The translations under genes and the position numbers were made by a program. This document shows, in pieces, positions 17,581-27,200 of a stretch of DNA of 64,000 bases. Source of the DNA: Bacteroidia bacterium. GTDB lineage: Bacteria; Bacteroidota; Bacteroidia; Chitinophagales; Chitinophagaceae. How positions within the stretch are numbered: the stretch's first letter is position 1; every line of letters starts with the position of its first letter. The notes below the pieces were generated by a model. That model saw only the letters and a list, made by a program, of their open reading frames with translations. It had not been told where the DNA came from and did no database searches. The stretch covers positions 23,138 to 87,137 of the forward strand of contig JAUIBA010000019.1 of NCBI GenBank assembly GCA_030427635.1, written 5' to 3'.

Positions 17581-18525
17581 TTAGTTCGTAAGTGATTTTA
17601 TTCTGTTGAGTATTTCATTCATATCGTTTTCATCGTATCTGTGATCGGTAGGCAGGCATACAAGGTTTAACGACAGGTCATATTCTATGGTTCCCTCATA
17701 AGCGGGGGTAATCAGTTGCGGCCAGTATACGCCTGTATATACTTTTAGTTTTATCAGTTCGTCCCGCAGCCTGCGCGTAGCCAGCAGGGGATAGCACATA
17801 CCATCACAGGAGGGCGCTATGTCCAATCTGTTCATAGATGCCAGTTCCCGGTGTAGTATTTCATAGTTAGATTGTCTTCTGCTTCTTGTGGCCTCGTAGT
17901 CTATAGATGCCATTACTCTGGCTGTAGAGTTCGATATCAGCCGCACGGGTTCATCACCTATTGTATCTTCTACAGAGCGGTAAAAGCGAAAGTGATCATT
18001 GGCTGTCTGATCCATGCGCCCTATCAGATGCACATACCGGTCGAAAGAATTGTCGCGCTCAGCAGGTATTTCATCGGTAGGAGGGTAGCAGAGATAGGCG
18101 CCATCAGGCACACCAAAAAACTTCCTGCAGGAGTAGAAGGTAGGTACACCATGTACCGGCCGGGAATAGAATGCATGGGCATTATCTATAACCAGTGTAG
18201 GGTATATGTCACTCAGCTGCTTTATATATGCGTCTTTAAGTCCGTAGAAGTTTATATACAGAATAGCCTCATCTGCCTGCACCGGAAAAGGTTCAAATTC
18301 AAAATTGTAGTCAATGGCATAGGTTTCTGAGGCAATGCCGGCCCGGTCTATGGCCGCCTGAAGGGCTATGCAGTTATACAGCGGCAGATATATTTTTTTA
18401 TACCCCCCTGTTCTTAATACCTGTTCCAGTGCATTTCTGGCGGTATTGAGTGCAAGTGCATTCTGATGATAGGCTCCGTTCCCTCCGCATATTTCCAGTT
18501 CCAGATAGCCACCTATTTCTTTCAT
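17581..18525 (-). CDS. DegT/DnrJ-like PLP-dependent aminotransferase homologue, divergent
   Basis: 314 residues. The fold-type I aminotransferase layout is visible: an N-terminal NTARNALEQVL, a PLP-phosphate/ring-contact segment LVIDNAHAFY with Asp114, and Lys135 in YSCRKFFGVPDGAYL as the probable Schiff-base lysine. It is shorter and more divergent than typical sugar aminotransferases (about 370 residues). It overlaps the WbqC gene by 4 nt and is 3 nt ahead of the GNAT gene, so it probably makes an amino sugar or related group for a surface glycan. Exact substrate unknown. Confidence 0.7.
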   Translation of the reverse strand: MKEIGGYLELEICGGNGAYHQNALALNTARNALEQVLRTGGYKKIYLPLYNCIALQAAIDRAGIASETYAIDYNFEFEPFPVQADEAILYINFYGLKDAYIKQLSDIYPTLVIDNAHAFYSRPVHGVPTFYSCRKFFGVPDGAYLCYPPTDEIPAERDNSFDRYVHLIGRMDQTANDHFRFYRSVEDTIGDEPVRLISNSTARVMASIDYEATRSRRQSNYEILHRELASMNRLDIAPSCDGMCYPLLATRRLRDELIKLKVYTGVYWPQLITPAYEGTIEYDLSLNLVCLPTDHRYDENDMNEILNRIKSLTN

Positions 18526-19187
18526 ATCAGCGAATATTCATTTTTGATAATTTCCAGTACCTGAGGTGCCGGTGTATTCATACATACATCTATAATAGAC
18601 AGGCTGCCCTTTCCTTTTATAAAATCCAGCTGTACACCGTGGGCCGCAAAGTCATCTTTGGCATATAGCTCCATGCCGCCAATGGGGTTGATATAGTGAT
18701 TACTCCCTTCTGTTTTCAGTATGTTCAGCAGGTTTTGTACACGGTCATCGGAACGGGAATAACCCTGCTCTGATGATACCTTGAACTGTGTATCTATACC
18801 CAGATATCGGGAAAATGCAGTGACACTGTCTATTGCCATTTCAGAAATAGTGCGCTGATTGCGTAGAAAAATATCTTCTACCACAGGAAAAACATCTTTG
18901 AAACAGGCCGCCCGGGCATAAGACATTTTAATGTTGTTCAGCAGTTTACCTATATCTTTTACTTTGCGGTTTACCTCTGTATCCTTTATAAGCCGGTAAG
19001 AGCTGGCATCAGCAATAGGTATGGTAAACAGAAATTCCTTTCCGTTTGACATTATCTTGTTACGGTTAATCCACCCCCCCCTGATAAAGGTTACATCGTC
19101 ATAGAAAATGAAAAGGTCTACTGCAGCAACCAATTGAAAATATCCCAGATAAGGACAGAAATATGGTTGCATTATAGCTGTACGCAT
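18522..19187 (-). CDS. WbqC family protein
   Basis: 221 residues from the ATG at 19187, chosen because the family begins at MRTAIMQPYFCPYLGYFQL; the reading frame extends 26 codons upstream but without homology. Further family segments are FYDDVTFIRGGWINRNKI and YINPIGGMELY. WbqC proteins occur in O-antigen and other surface-polysaccharide clusters. The stop overlaps the start of the DegT-like gene (ATGA), so WbqC, DegT-like and GNAT genes form one operon. Confidence 0.9.
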   Translation of the reverse strand: MRTAIMQPYFCPYLGYFQLVAAVDLFIFYDDVTFIRGGWINRNKIMSNGKEFLFTIPIADASSYRLIKDTEVNRKVKDIGKLLNNIKMSYARAACFKDVFPVVEDIFLRNQRTISEMAIDSVTAFSRYLGIDTQFKVSSEQGYSRSDDRVQNLLNILKTEGSNHYINPIGGMELYAKDDFAAHGVQLDFIKGKGSLSIIDVCMNTPAPQVLEIIKNEYSLI

Positions 19188-19218
19188 GTAAAAATTCCGA
19201 TGTTTTTGATTGCGCTCG

Positions 19219-19226
19219 TAAAGGTA
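19219..19226 (-). promoter_or_regulatory. possible -7 box of the WbqC operon
   Basis: TACCTTTA on the minus strand, 32 nt upstream of the chosen WbqC start. One mismatch to TAnnTTTG. Confidence 0.4.
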
Positions 19227-19373
19227 ATTTAAATAAACGGCTTGTACTTTGTTTTGACAGGGCACAGTATTAGCGCTATCAGAGCAGGACTATTACCCGG
19301 CAGTAGCATGTGGTTCATAGATGGGCAACCTGTGTTCCTGCCCGGAAACGTATATCATAAGGCCTCAAATTTG

Positions 19374-19381
19374 TACCTTTG
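19374..19381 (+). promoter_or_regulatory. -7 box of icmF
   Basis: TACCTTTG, a full match to TAnnTTTG, 32 nt upstream of the icmF ATG at 19413. Confidence 0.55.
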
Positions 19382-19412
19382 CAGTCCAAAATTAATATAG
19401 TAATATTATTAT

Positions 19413-22400
19413 ATGGCATATACTCCTACCAATAAGATAAGGATAGTTACCGCAGCTTCGTTGTTCGATGGGCATGATGCATCAATAAATATCATGCGGC
19501 GCATTATGCAGTCCAGTGGCGCAGAGGTCATTCACCTGGGGCATGACCGCAGTGTGCAGGATGTGGTTGATTGTGCCATTCAGGAAGATGCCAATGGTAT
19601 CGCCATTACCTCTTATCAGGGAGGGCATGTAGAATACTTTAAGTATATGTACGACCTGCTGAAGGAAGCCGGCTGCGGACATATAAAATTATTTGGTGGT
19701 GGCGGTGGTGTTATCCTGCCCGATGAGATAAAGGAGCTGGAAGCCTACGGTATTACCCGTATCTATTCGCCCGATGATGGCCGTGCTATGGGCCTGCAGG
19801 GAATGATAGACGACTTACTGCAGAAGTGCGATTTCCCTACGGGCAACCAGCTGAATGGTGAACCCGGACATCTGAAGGAGCGCGATGCAAAATCAATAGC
19901 CCGCCTCATATCTGCTGCCGAGAATTTTCATGATTCGGTAGAGACACAGGCTGCATTGAAGAAGGTGAAAACACAGGCAGAAGCATCCAATACTCCGGTA
20001 CTGGGTATCACTGGCACTGGTGGTGCTGGTAAAAGCTCGCTGGTAGATGAGGTGGTGCGCCGCTTCCTGCTAGACTTTCCTGAAAAGTATATAGGCATCA
20101 TTTCTGTGGACCCCTCCAAGCGTAAAACCGGAGGTGCTCTGCTGGGCGACCGTATCCGTATGAATGCCATCCGCAACAAACGGGTATATATGCGCTCAAT
20201 GGCTACCCGCCAGAGCAATCTTGCCGTATCTAAGCACATTCATGATGCGGTAGATATACTGAAGGCTGCTAATTATGATCTCATCATACTGGAAACATCA
20301 GGTATAGGCCAGAGCGATACGCAGATAACAGACCATTGTGATATGAGCCTCTATGTGATGACACCTGAATATGGTGCCGCCACACAGCTGGAAAAGATAG
20401 ACATGCTGGACTTTGCCGATGTGGTTGTCATCAACAAGTTCGACAAGCGTGGCGCTATGGATGCCCTGCGCGATGTAAAAAAGCAGTACCAGCGCAATCA
20501 CAAGTTATTTGAAGCTAAAGTAGACGATATGCCGGTGTTTGGCACTATCGCATCACAGTTCAATGACCCCGGTACCAATACCATGTATCGCCGTCTGATG
20601 GATACACTGGCTGCAAAGACCAATGCTCCATTGAAATCTGAGTTCAATATCACAGATGAAATGAGCGAGAAGATATTTATCATCCCGCCACACCGTACCC
20701 GCTACCTGAGCGAGATAGCCGATAATAACCGTGGTTATGACAACTGGGTTAATGACCAGTCGGCAGTAGCGCAGAAGCTCTTTGGTATCACCAAAACTAT
20801 TGAGACCATACGCGGCATGGAGGCCGATGATAAGGACAGGCTGGTAAAGGTGCTGGAAGAGGTTTATGCAAAAACTGCTCTGGAGTTGGACCCTAAAAAC
20901 AAACACCTGCTGGAGCACTGGGAGCAGAAGAAAAAGAACTATACAGACGAGTACTATGTATTCAAAGTGCGTGACAAGGAAATAAAGGTGAAAACACATT
21001 CTGAGTCACTTTCACACCTGCAGATATCTAAGGTAGCCGTACCTCGTTTTGAAGCATGGGGCGAGATACTGAAGTGGGCGCTGTCAGAGAATTTCCCTGG
21101 CGAGTTCCCTTATGCAGCAGGTATCTATCCGTTCAAGAGAGTAGGGGAAGACCCCGCCCGTATGTTTGCCGGTGAGGGTGGCCCTGAGCGTACCAACAAG
21201 CGCTTTCACTATGTATCGGCTGGTATGCCTGCCAAGAGGCTGAGTACCGCATTTGATAGTGTTACGCTCTATGGTCAGGACCCTGACCATCGTCCTGATA
21301 TATATGGCAAGGTGGGTAACTCCGGCGTAAGCGTGTGCTGCCTGGACGATGCTAAAAAGCTGTATAGTGGTTTTGACCTGGCCGACCCTAAAACGTCAGT
21401 GTCTATGACCATCAATGGCCCTGCACCTACCATAGCGGCCTTCTTCATGAATGCAGCCGTAGACCAGCAGTGCGAGAAGTATATAAAAGAGCATGGGCTG
21501 GAGGCAGAGGTGAATGCTAAAATAGAGGCCATCTATAAAGAAAAAGGACTGGACCGTCCTTACTACAATACCGATGCTAACAACGGCAAACTGCCTGATG
21601 GCAACGATGGCCTGGGCCTTATGCTGCTGGGGGTAACCGGCGATCAGGTACTACCTGCCGATGTATATGCCGACATCAAAGCAAAGACACTGAGTGCTGT
21701 GCGTGGCACCGTACAGGCCGATATACTGAAGGAAGACCAGGCACAGAATACCTGCATCTTCTCTACAGAGTTCTCCCTGCGGGTAATGGGCGATGTACAG
21801 CAGTACTTCATAGACAAAAAGGTGCGTAACTTCTATTCGGTTTCTATCAGCGGTTACCACATAGCTGAGGCTGGTGCCAATCCTATATCGCAGCTAGCAT
21901 TTACGCTCTCCAATGGCTTCACCTTTGTAGAGTACTACCTGAGCCGGGGTATGCACATAGATGACTTTGCGCCTAACCTGTCCTTCTTCTTCAGTAATGG
22001 TATAGACCCTGAGTATAGCGTTATTGGCCGTGTGGCCCGCCGTATATGGGCCAAGGCTATGAAGCTGAAATATGGTGGCAATGAGCGCTCTCAGATGCTT
22101 AAATACCACATTCAGACATCGGGCCGCTCACTGCACGCACAGGAGATAGACTTTAACGATATCCGCACCACGCTGCAGGCATTGTATGCTATATATGACA
22201 ACTGTAACTCACTGCATACCAATGCTTACGATGAGGCTATAACTACACCTACCGAGGAGAGTGTGCGCAGGGCTATGGCTATTCAGCTCATCATCAATAA
22301 GGAGCTGGGCCTGGCTAAGAATGAGAACCCGCTCCAGGGCTCATTTATCATAGAGGAGCTTACAGACCTGGTAGAGGAAGCTGTGCTTACCGAGTTCGAC

Positions 22401-22802
22401 CGTATTACAGAGCGTGGCGGTGTGCTGGGAGCTATGGAAACCATGTACCAGCGTGGCAAGATACAGGAGGAAAGCCTGTACTATGAAACGCTGAAGCATA
22501 CCGGAGAGTTCCCCATCATAGGTGTGAACACCTTCCTCAGCTCCAAAGGTTCACCTACTGTTATCCCTGCCGAGGTAATACGCTCTACTACCGAAGAGAA
22601 AGAATTCCAGATAGCTACTGTACAGAACCTGTGGCAGCGTAGCGGCGATAAGAGTGCAGAGATGCTGCGCTCCCTGCAGCAGACCGCCATCCGTAATGGC
22701 AACATATTTGAGGCGCTGATGGAAGTAGTAAAATACTGCTCACTGGGCCAGATCACCAAAGCGCTCTTTGAAGTAGGTGGTCAGTACAGGAGGAATATGT
22801 AG
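19413..22802 (+). CDS. icmF: fused isobutyryl-CoA mutase (IcmF-type), B12-dependent
   Basis: A single 1129-residue protein with the IcmF order of domains. The cobalamin-binding domain comes first: DGHDAS at 19-24 with cobalt-ligand His21, and [10 protein letters not shown] near 67-76. A MeaB-like G-protein chaperone follows: P-loop GTGGAGKSS 201-209, ETSGIGQSD near 294-302, NKFD 341-344. The C-terminal half is the acyl-CoA mutase barrel ([34 protein letters not shown]). It should interconvert isobutyryl-CoA and n-butyryl-CoA (or a related acyl-CoA), with the GTPase loading and protecting the B12 cofactor. Ordinary methylmalonyl-CoA mutase lacks the internal G domain. It stands alone with a TAnnTTTG promoter and a terminator. 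Confidence 0.95.
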   Translation: MAYTPTNKIRIVTAASLFDGHDASINIMRRIMQSSGAEVIHLGHDRSVQDVVDCAIQEDANGIAITSYQGGHVEYFKYMYDLLKEAGCGHIKLFGGGGGVILPDEIKELEAYGITRIYSPDDGRAMGLQGMIDDLLQKCDFPTGNQLNGEPGHLKERDAKSIARLISAAENFHDSVETQAALKKVKTQAEASNTPVLGITGTGGAGKSSLVDEVVRRFLLDFPEKYIGIISVDPSKRKTGGALLGDRIRMNAIRNKRVYMRSMATRQSNLAVSKHIHDAVDILKAANYDLIILETSGIGQSDTQITDHCDMSLYVMTPEYGAATQLEKIDMLDFADVVVINKFDKRGAMDALRDVKKQYQRNHKLFEAKVDDMPVFGTIASQFNDPGTNTMYRRLMDTLAAKTNAPLKSEFNITDEMSEKIFIIPPHRTRYLSEIADNNRGYDNWVNDQSAVAQKLFGITKTIETIRGMEADDKDRLVKVLEEVYAKTALELDPKNKHLLEHWEQKKKNYTDEYYVFKVRDKEIKVKTHSESLSHLQISKVAVPRFEAWGEILKWALSENFPGEFPYAAGIYPFKRVGEDPARMFAGEGGPERTNKRFHYVSAGMPAKRLSTAFDSVTLYGQDPDHRPDIYGKVGNSGVSVCCLDDAKKLYSGFDLADPKTSVSMTINGPAPTIAAFFMNAAVDQQCEKYIKEHGLEAEVNAKIEAIYKEKGLDRPYYNTDANNGKLPDGNDGLGLMLLGVTGDQVLPADVYADIKAKTLSAVRGTVQADILKEDQAQNTCIFSTEFSLRVMGDVQQYFIDKKVRNFYSVSISGYHIAEAGANPISQLAFTLSNGFTFVEYYLSRGMHIDDFAPNLSFFFSNGIDPEYSVIGRVARRIWAKAMKLKYGGNERSQMLKYHIQTSGRSLHAQEIDFNDIRTTLQALYAIYDNCNSLHTNAYDEAITTPTEESVRRAMAIQLIINKELGLAKNENPLQGSFIIEELTDLVEEAVLTEFDRITERGGVLGAMETMYQRGKIQEESLYYETLKHTGEFPIIGVNTFLSSKGSPTVIPAEVIRSTTEEKEFQIATVQNLWQRSGDKSAEMLRSLQQTAIRNGNIFEALMEVVKYCSLGQITKALFEVGGQYRRNM

Positions 22803-22828
22803 CAGGTAATAATTATGCAAATATCTGA

Positions 22829-22862
22829 GACGGCTCACGTGCAAACGTGAGCCGTCATTATT
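22829..22862 (+). terminator. terminator of icmF
   Basis: Perfect 12-bp arms GACGGCTCACGT (22829-22840) and ACGTGAGCCGTC (22845-22856) around GCAA. The following U-tract is weak (ATTATT). Confidence 0.75.
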
Positions 22863-22894
22863 GGGAGAATGCAGTAAGTGTCTTGTTAAGTTTT

Positions 22895-22902
22895 TAACTT
22901 TG
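22895..22902 (+). promoter_or_regulatory. -7 box of the NHL-repeat gene
   Basis: TAACTTTG, exact TAnnTTTG, 23 nt upstream of the ATG at 22925. Confidence 0.5.
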
Positions 22903-22924
22903 AGTAAGCACCCATTCCCGATGT

Positions 22925-23986
22925 ATGAAAATATACCTGACCATCTTATTATTTGCCATACTTTTCCCCAAATCAATTATCACTACTATAGCCGGGGGGA
23001 GTAGGGATGCTAACTATGGCAGGACAATTATTACCGGGGGAATTCCTGTTACAAACCCCAATCAGGTAACGGTAGATAAGTATGGCAACATTTACATAGC
23101 AGAAGAGTATGTAGTAAGAAAATTAGGCAGAGATGGTAGCTCGTCTATAATAGCTGGTACAGGCAGCAGAGGGTATAGCGGTGATGGAGGGTTGGCAATC
23201 AACGCACGTCTTTTGGGTGCGGCAGATGTTGCTGTTGATAATTCCGGCAATGTCTACATAGCAGACTTTGTAGGTTGTATGATACGGAAGGTTAACCCTT
23301 TGGGTATTATTTACACAATAGCAGGAAACGGACAATCTTACTCTACCGGTGATGGTGGCCCGGCAATTCTTGCTACCGTGGCTACGCCCATAGCGCTTGC
23401 TATAGATGTCAATGGTAATTTGCTGGTAGCAGAAAGGCATGGACATTGTGTGCGGAGCATAAGTCCCTCCGGTATTATTACAACGATAGCTGGTAATGGG
23501 GAAGCGGGTTTTTCCGGGGATGGTGGCCCTGCCATTAATGCTTCATTGAATCAACCTACCGATGTAGCTGTTGATGCAGATGGCAATGTATATATAGCTG
23601 ATTGTGCAAACAATCGTATTCGTAAAATAACACGTGATGGAATAATTACCACAATTGCAGGAACCAAAGACGAGGGATATGATGCAGATGGTACACCGGC
23701 AATTCATTGCAGGCTGACTGGTCCGTATGGAATTTTTGTTGACGGAAAGAAGAATATTTATTTCTCGGATAATGGCAATGCTATAATCAGGGTGATTAAT
23801 AATAAGGGCATAATATCAACCATTGCCGGTACACCGCAGGTGTGGGGATATAGCGGAGACAATGGTGCCGCACGGAAGGGCAAAATAAAAAATCCCGGAG
23901 GTGTAGCCCTCACCTCAGATGGCAGTTTGCTTATAGCAGATTTTGGCAACAACGCAATTCGCAAAGTAACAAATGCAGCATATTAG
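22925..23986 (+). CDS. secreted NHL-repeat beta-propeller protein
   Basis: 353 residues. A short hydrophobic leader (MKIYLTILLFAILFPKS) is followed directly by five to six NHL repeats of about 55 residues with the core TTIAGNGEAGFSGDGGPA, a VAVDADGNVYIAD strand and NRIRKI. This builds a beta-propeller. There is no T9SS sorting domain and the last repeat ends the protein, so it is probably periplasmic or released by another route. Propellers of this type mediate binding; no ligand can be read from the sequence. The coding sequence is more AT-rich than its neighbour icmF. Confidence 0.88.
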   Translation: MKIYLTILLFAILFPKSIITTIAGGSRDANYGRTIITGGIPVTNPNQVTVDKYGNIYIAEEYVVRKLGRDGSSSIIAGTGSRGYSGDGGLAINARLLGAADVAVDNSGNVYIADFVGCMIRKVNPLGIIYTIAGNGQSYSTGDGGPAILATVATPIALAIDVNGNLLVAERHGHCVRSISPSGIITTIAGNGEAGFSGDGGPAINASLNQPTDVAVDADGNVYIADCANNRIRKITRDGIITTIAGTKDEGYDADGTPAIHCRLTGPYGIFVDGKKNIYFSDNGNAIIRVINNKGIISTIAGTPQVWGYSGDNGAARKGKIKNPGGVALTSDGSLLIADFGNNAIRKVTNAAY

Positions 23987-24211
23987 CTGTTCCTGTCAGC
24001 ATGGAAAATAGATTTTGAACATTGGGATTGCTTTCTCATTATATACGGTAGTTGATAGTATTCACTATATCAGTTGTGTCTGTTTGTTAAACCTTTGTCT
24101 ATGTATGATTTATATAAAGTCCCTGCGCGGTCTTTGTTGTAATTTGGAGGCAATATGGCCAGTGTGGTGAAGAGTGGAGGAAGATACAATGGACCGGCAC
24201 GTACATAACAT

Positions 24212-27200
24212 ATGCGGAAAGCACTGAAAATTACAGCATGGACTATAGCAGGTTTACTTACCCTGCTGGTGTTTGCTGCTGCTTTCCTTAATTCCCGCTG
24301 GGGGCAGGACATAGTAAGAGTAAGGGCAGAAAAATATCTGGCTGCCAAACTGGGTACAGAAGTGCGGCTGGGGTTTCTGGGTGTCAGTTTTCCTAAGTAT
24401 ATCATAGTACGCAATGTGTTGCTCAGAGACCAGCAGCAGGATACGCTGCTATCGCTACAGGAGCTGAAGGTGAACATGAATATGACGGCCCTGCTGCGCA
24501 GCAGGATTAATGTGGAGCAGATAGTAGTAGATGGGCTGCACAGTCATGTATATCGCGGGTTGTACGATACCGCATTTAATTATGACTTTATCATACGTGC
24601 ATTTGCCGGTAGTGATAAGGAAAAACAACAGCCAGCCGACACAGCATCCGCCAACCCTCCCGATGTTACCGTAGGGAGTATAGCGCTTAGTAATATTCAT
24701 CTGCGTTATGACGACTATCCCGGTGGTACACTGCTATCTCTGGGACTGAACAGGCTGGAGCTGGAAATGAAACATACAAATCTGGCAGCCATGGATTTAC
24801 ATATTGGCAATTTGCTGCTGGATGGTACAGAAGTTGTTTTTGTTCAGGATACATCCCGGTTGCCACCTTCCCCTCCCGATACTTCCGGTAGCGCCAGCCC
24901 GCTGGTACTGGCTGCCGATAAAGTACAGATAAGCAAGACCGCATTCCGTTACAATAACAGGCAGGCCGGGCAGGTATTTGCTGCCAGTGTGGGCGACCTC
25001 ATACTGCGGCTTAATCGTTTTGATCTCCTGCAGTCTCTGGTAGATGTGGCTGAACTGGACGTACGCCGCACCGGCATTGTTATGGAAACGAAGCAGCATT
25101 CTGCTCCTGTAGCGGTAGCAGACTCCGGCACCGTGCAGGAAGAGCAGCCCTCCGCCAATGCCTGGAAGGTACAGGCAGGTAAGCTGGCATTGGAAGAAGT
25201 GAGTTTCCGTATGGATGATGATAATCAGCCACATCAGCCACTGGGTATGGATTATGCTCACCTGTATCTTACAGAGGTAGGTACTGACATCAGTAATGTC
25301 TCTTACAGTGCCGATAGTATTGCGGCCCGTATTAATCATATGGCACTGAATGAGCGCAGTGGTCTCCATCTGCGTGAGCTGAAAGCCACAGCCCGATATG
25401 ATGACAAAGGTGCTGTACTTAGTAATTTTCTCCTGAGCACATCACATACGCTTTTGCAGCATCATCTGGAAGTACATTATCCGTCTTTAAGTGCCTTAGA
25501 GTCGCAGATGGGCTCCATGGAGTTAAACGTTGCTTTGGAGAAAAGCCATATAGGCATGCGGGATGTATTGCTCTTTGTGCCATCTCTGGATAGTCAGGCG
25601 CTGGTACATGCCCTAGCCGATAGCACAGTGCGTATAGATGCCCGTATCAATGGCTCAATGTCTGCATTAACTGTTACTACACTTAGTATAGCAGCACTAT
25701 CGGGTACTGGTGTCAGTCTCAGTGGTAAACTCAGTGGCCTGCCCGATGCCGGTAACCTGGCGTATGATCTCAGCATAGAGGATATACATACTACACCGCA
25801 GGATGCATCGCTGTTTCTGCCAGATTCATTGCAGCAGTCGCTGCATCTTCCGCAGCAGTTAAAACTGTCCGGTCAGGTGGCAGGTACGGTTAAGGACTAT
25901 AATGCTGATATTAGCCTTGTCACATCAGAGGGTAATGCCGCAGTCAGGGGCTTTCTGCATACCTCACCGGGCGAGGGTAAGGAGCGGTACCGCATGTCAT
26001 TATCTGCCGAAAGGTTGAACATTGGCGCATTTATTGGTGCTGATTCTATCATTGGTCCGGTTACAGCGGCTTTTGTTGCAGATGGTACCGGCCTTACTCC
26101 CGAAGCGGCACAGGCACAGCTGGATGGAGGCATTACCGCCGCAGAAGCTATGGGGTACACCTATCGCGATATAAGGCTCACCGGTAGCATTGCCCACCGG
26201 AATGCCGATGTAAACCTGCTAAGTAATGATCGTAATGCACACCTGCTGCTAAAGGCAAAGGCCGACCTGACGAAAGAATATCCCGGTATTGTTGCCGACC
26301 TCAGGATAGACAGCGTAAACCTGCATGCGCTGGGACTGTATGAGGGCGATTTGCGACTGGCCGCTACACTGCATGCCGATGTGCCGGTTACGGACCCTGA
26401 TTATCCACGTGGTAGTGTAGTCATATGGCAGCCCGATGTGCATATAGACGGTCGCCACATCAGGCATGATAGTCTTATCATTAGTTCCCGGGCCGATAAG
26501 TCATCCGGTCAGAATATGGCTGTTGACTTAGGTGTCATTACTGCATCAGTCAGGGGAAAGGTGCCACTGTCTGCCATACCTGCTATTATACAGCAGCAGA
26601 TAGCAAAACATTATGCAATAGCTGTGGCTGATACCGGTAAGACTTTACATCCCGCTACTCCTGTTTACACTGACAATTATACATTACAGTTTACAGCCGA
26701 TGTGCCTAATACACGTCTGCTGCACGATATTGTGCCAGACCTTAAAGCCTATCAGCCGTTGCATCTGTCCGGGGAGATGTCTCCGCAGTCGTTACAGTTT
26801 CAGGCAGAGACTAATGGTTTTACTTATGCAGGTACAGCAGTAGATGCATTGCACATAAAGATAGGTAGTGCCGATAGCGCATTACGATACAGTATTACCA
26901 CAGGGCGTATAGGGCAGGAGCGCATGCTCATGGGGCGTACTGAGATAAGTGGCCGTGTGCATAATAATACGGTAAGTACTGCGCTGTCTGTGCAGGATGC
27001 AGATGGTAGGGAACGCTTTGCACTGGCCGGTATGCTGCGCCAGGCCGGTGACTCACAGACTGTTTCTCTCAGTCCGGGTCTGGTGCTCGATTATGAAAAG
27101 TGGACGGTAGCACAGCCCAATGCTGTAGTAGTGAAGCCTGCCGGCATGTACATCAGCAATCTCAATATTGCAAATGGAGTACAGTATATACGGGCAGCCA

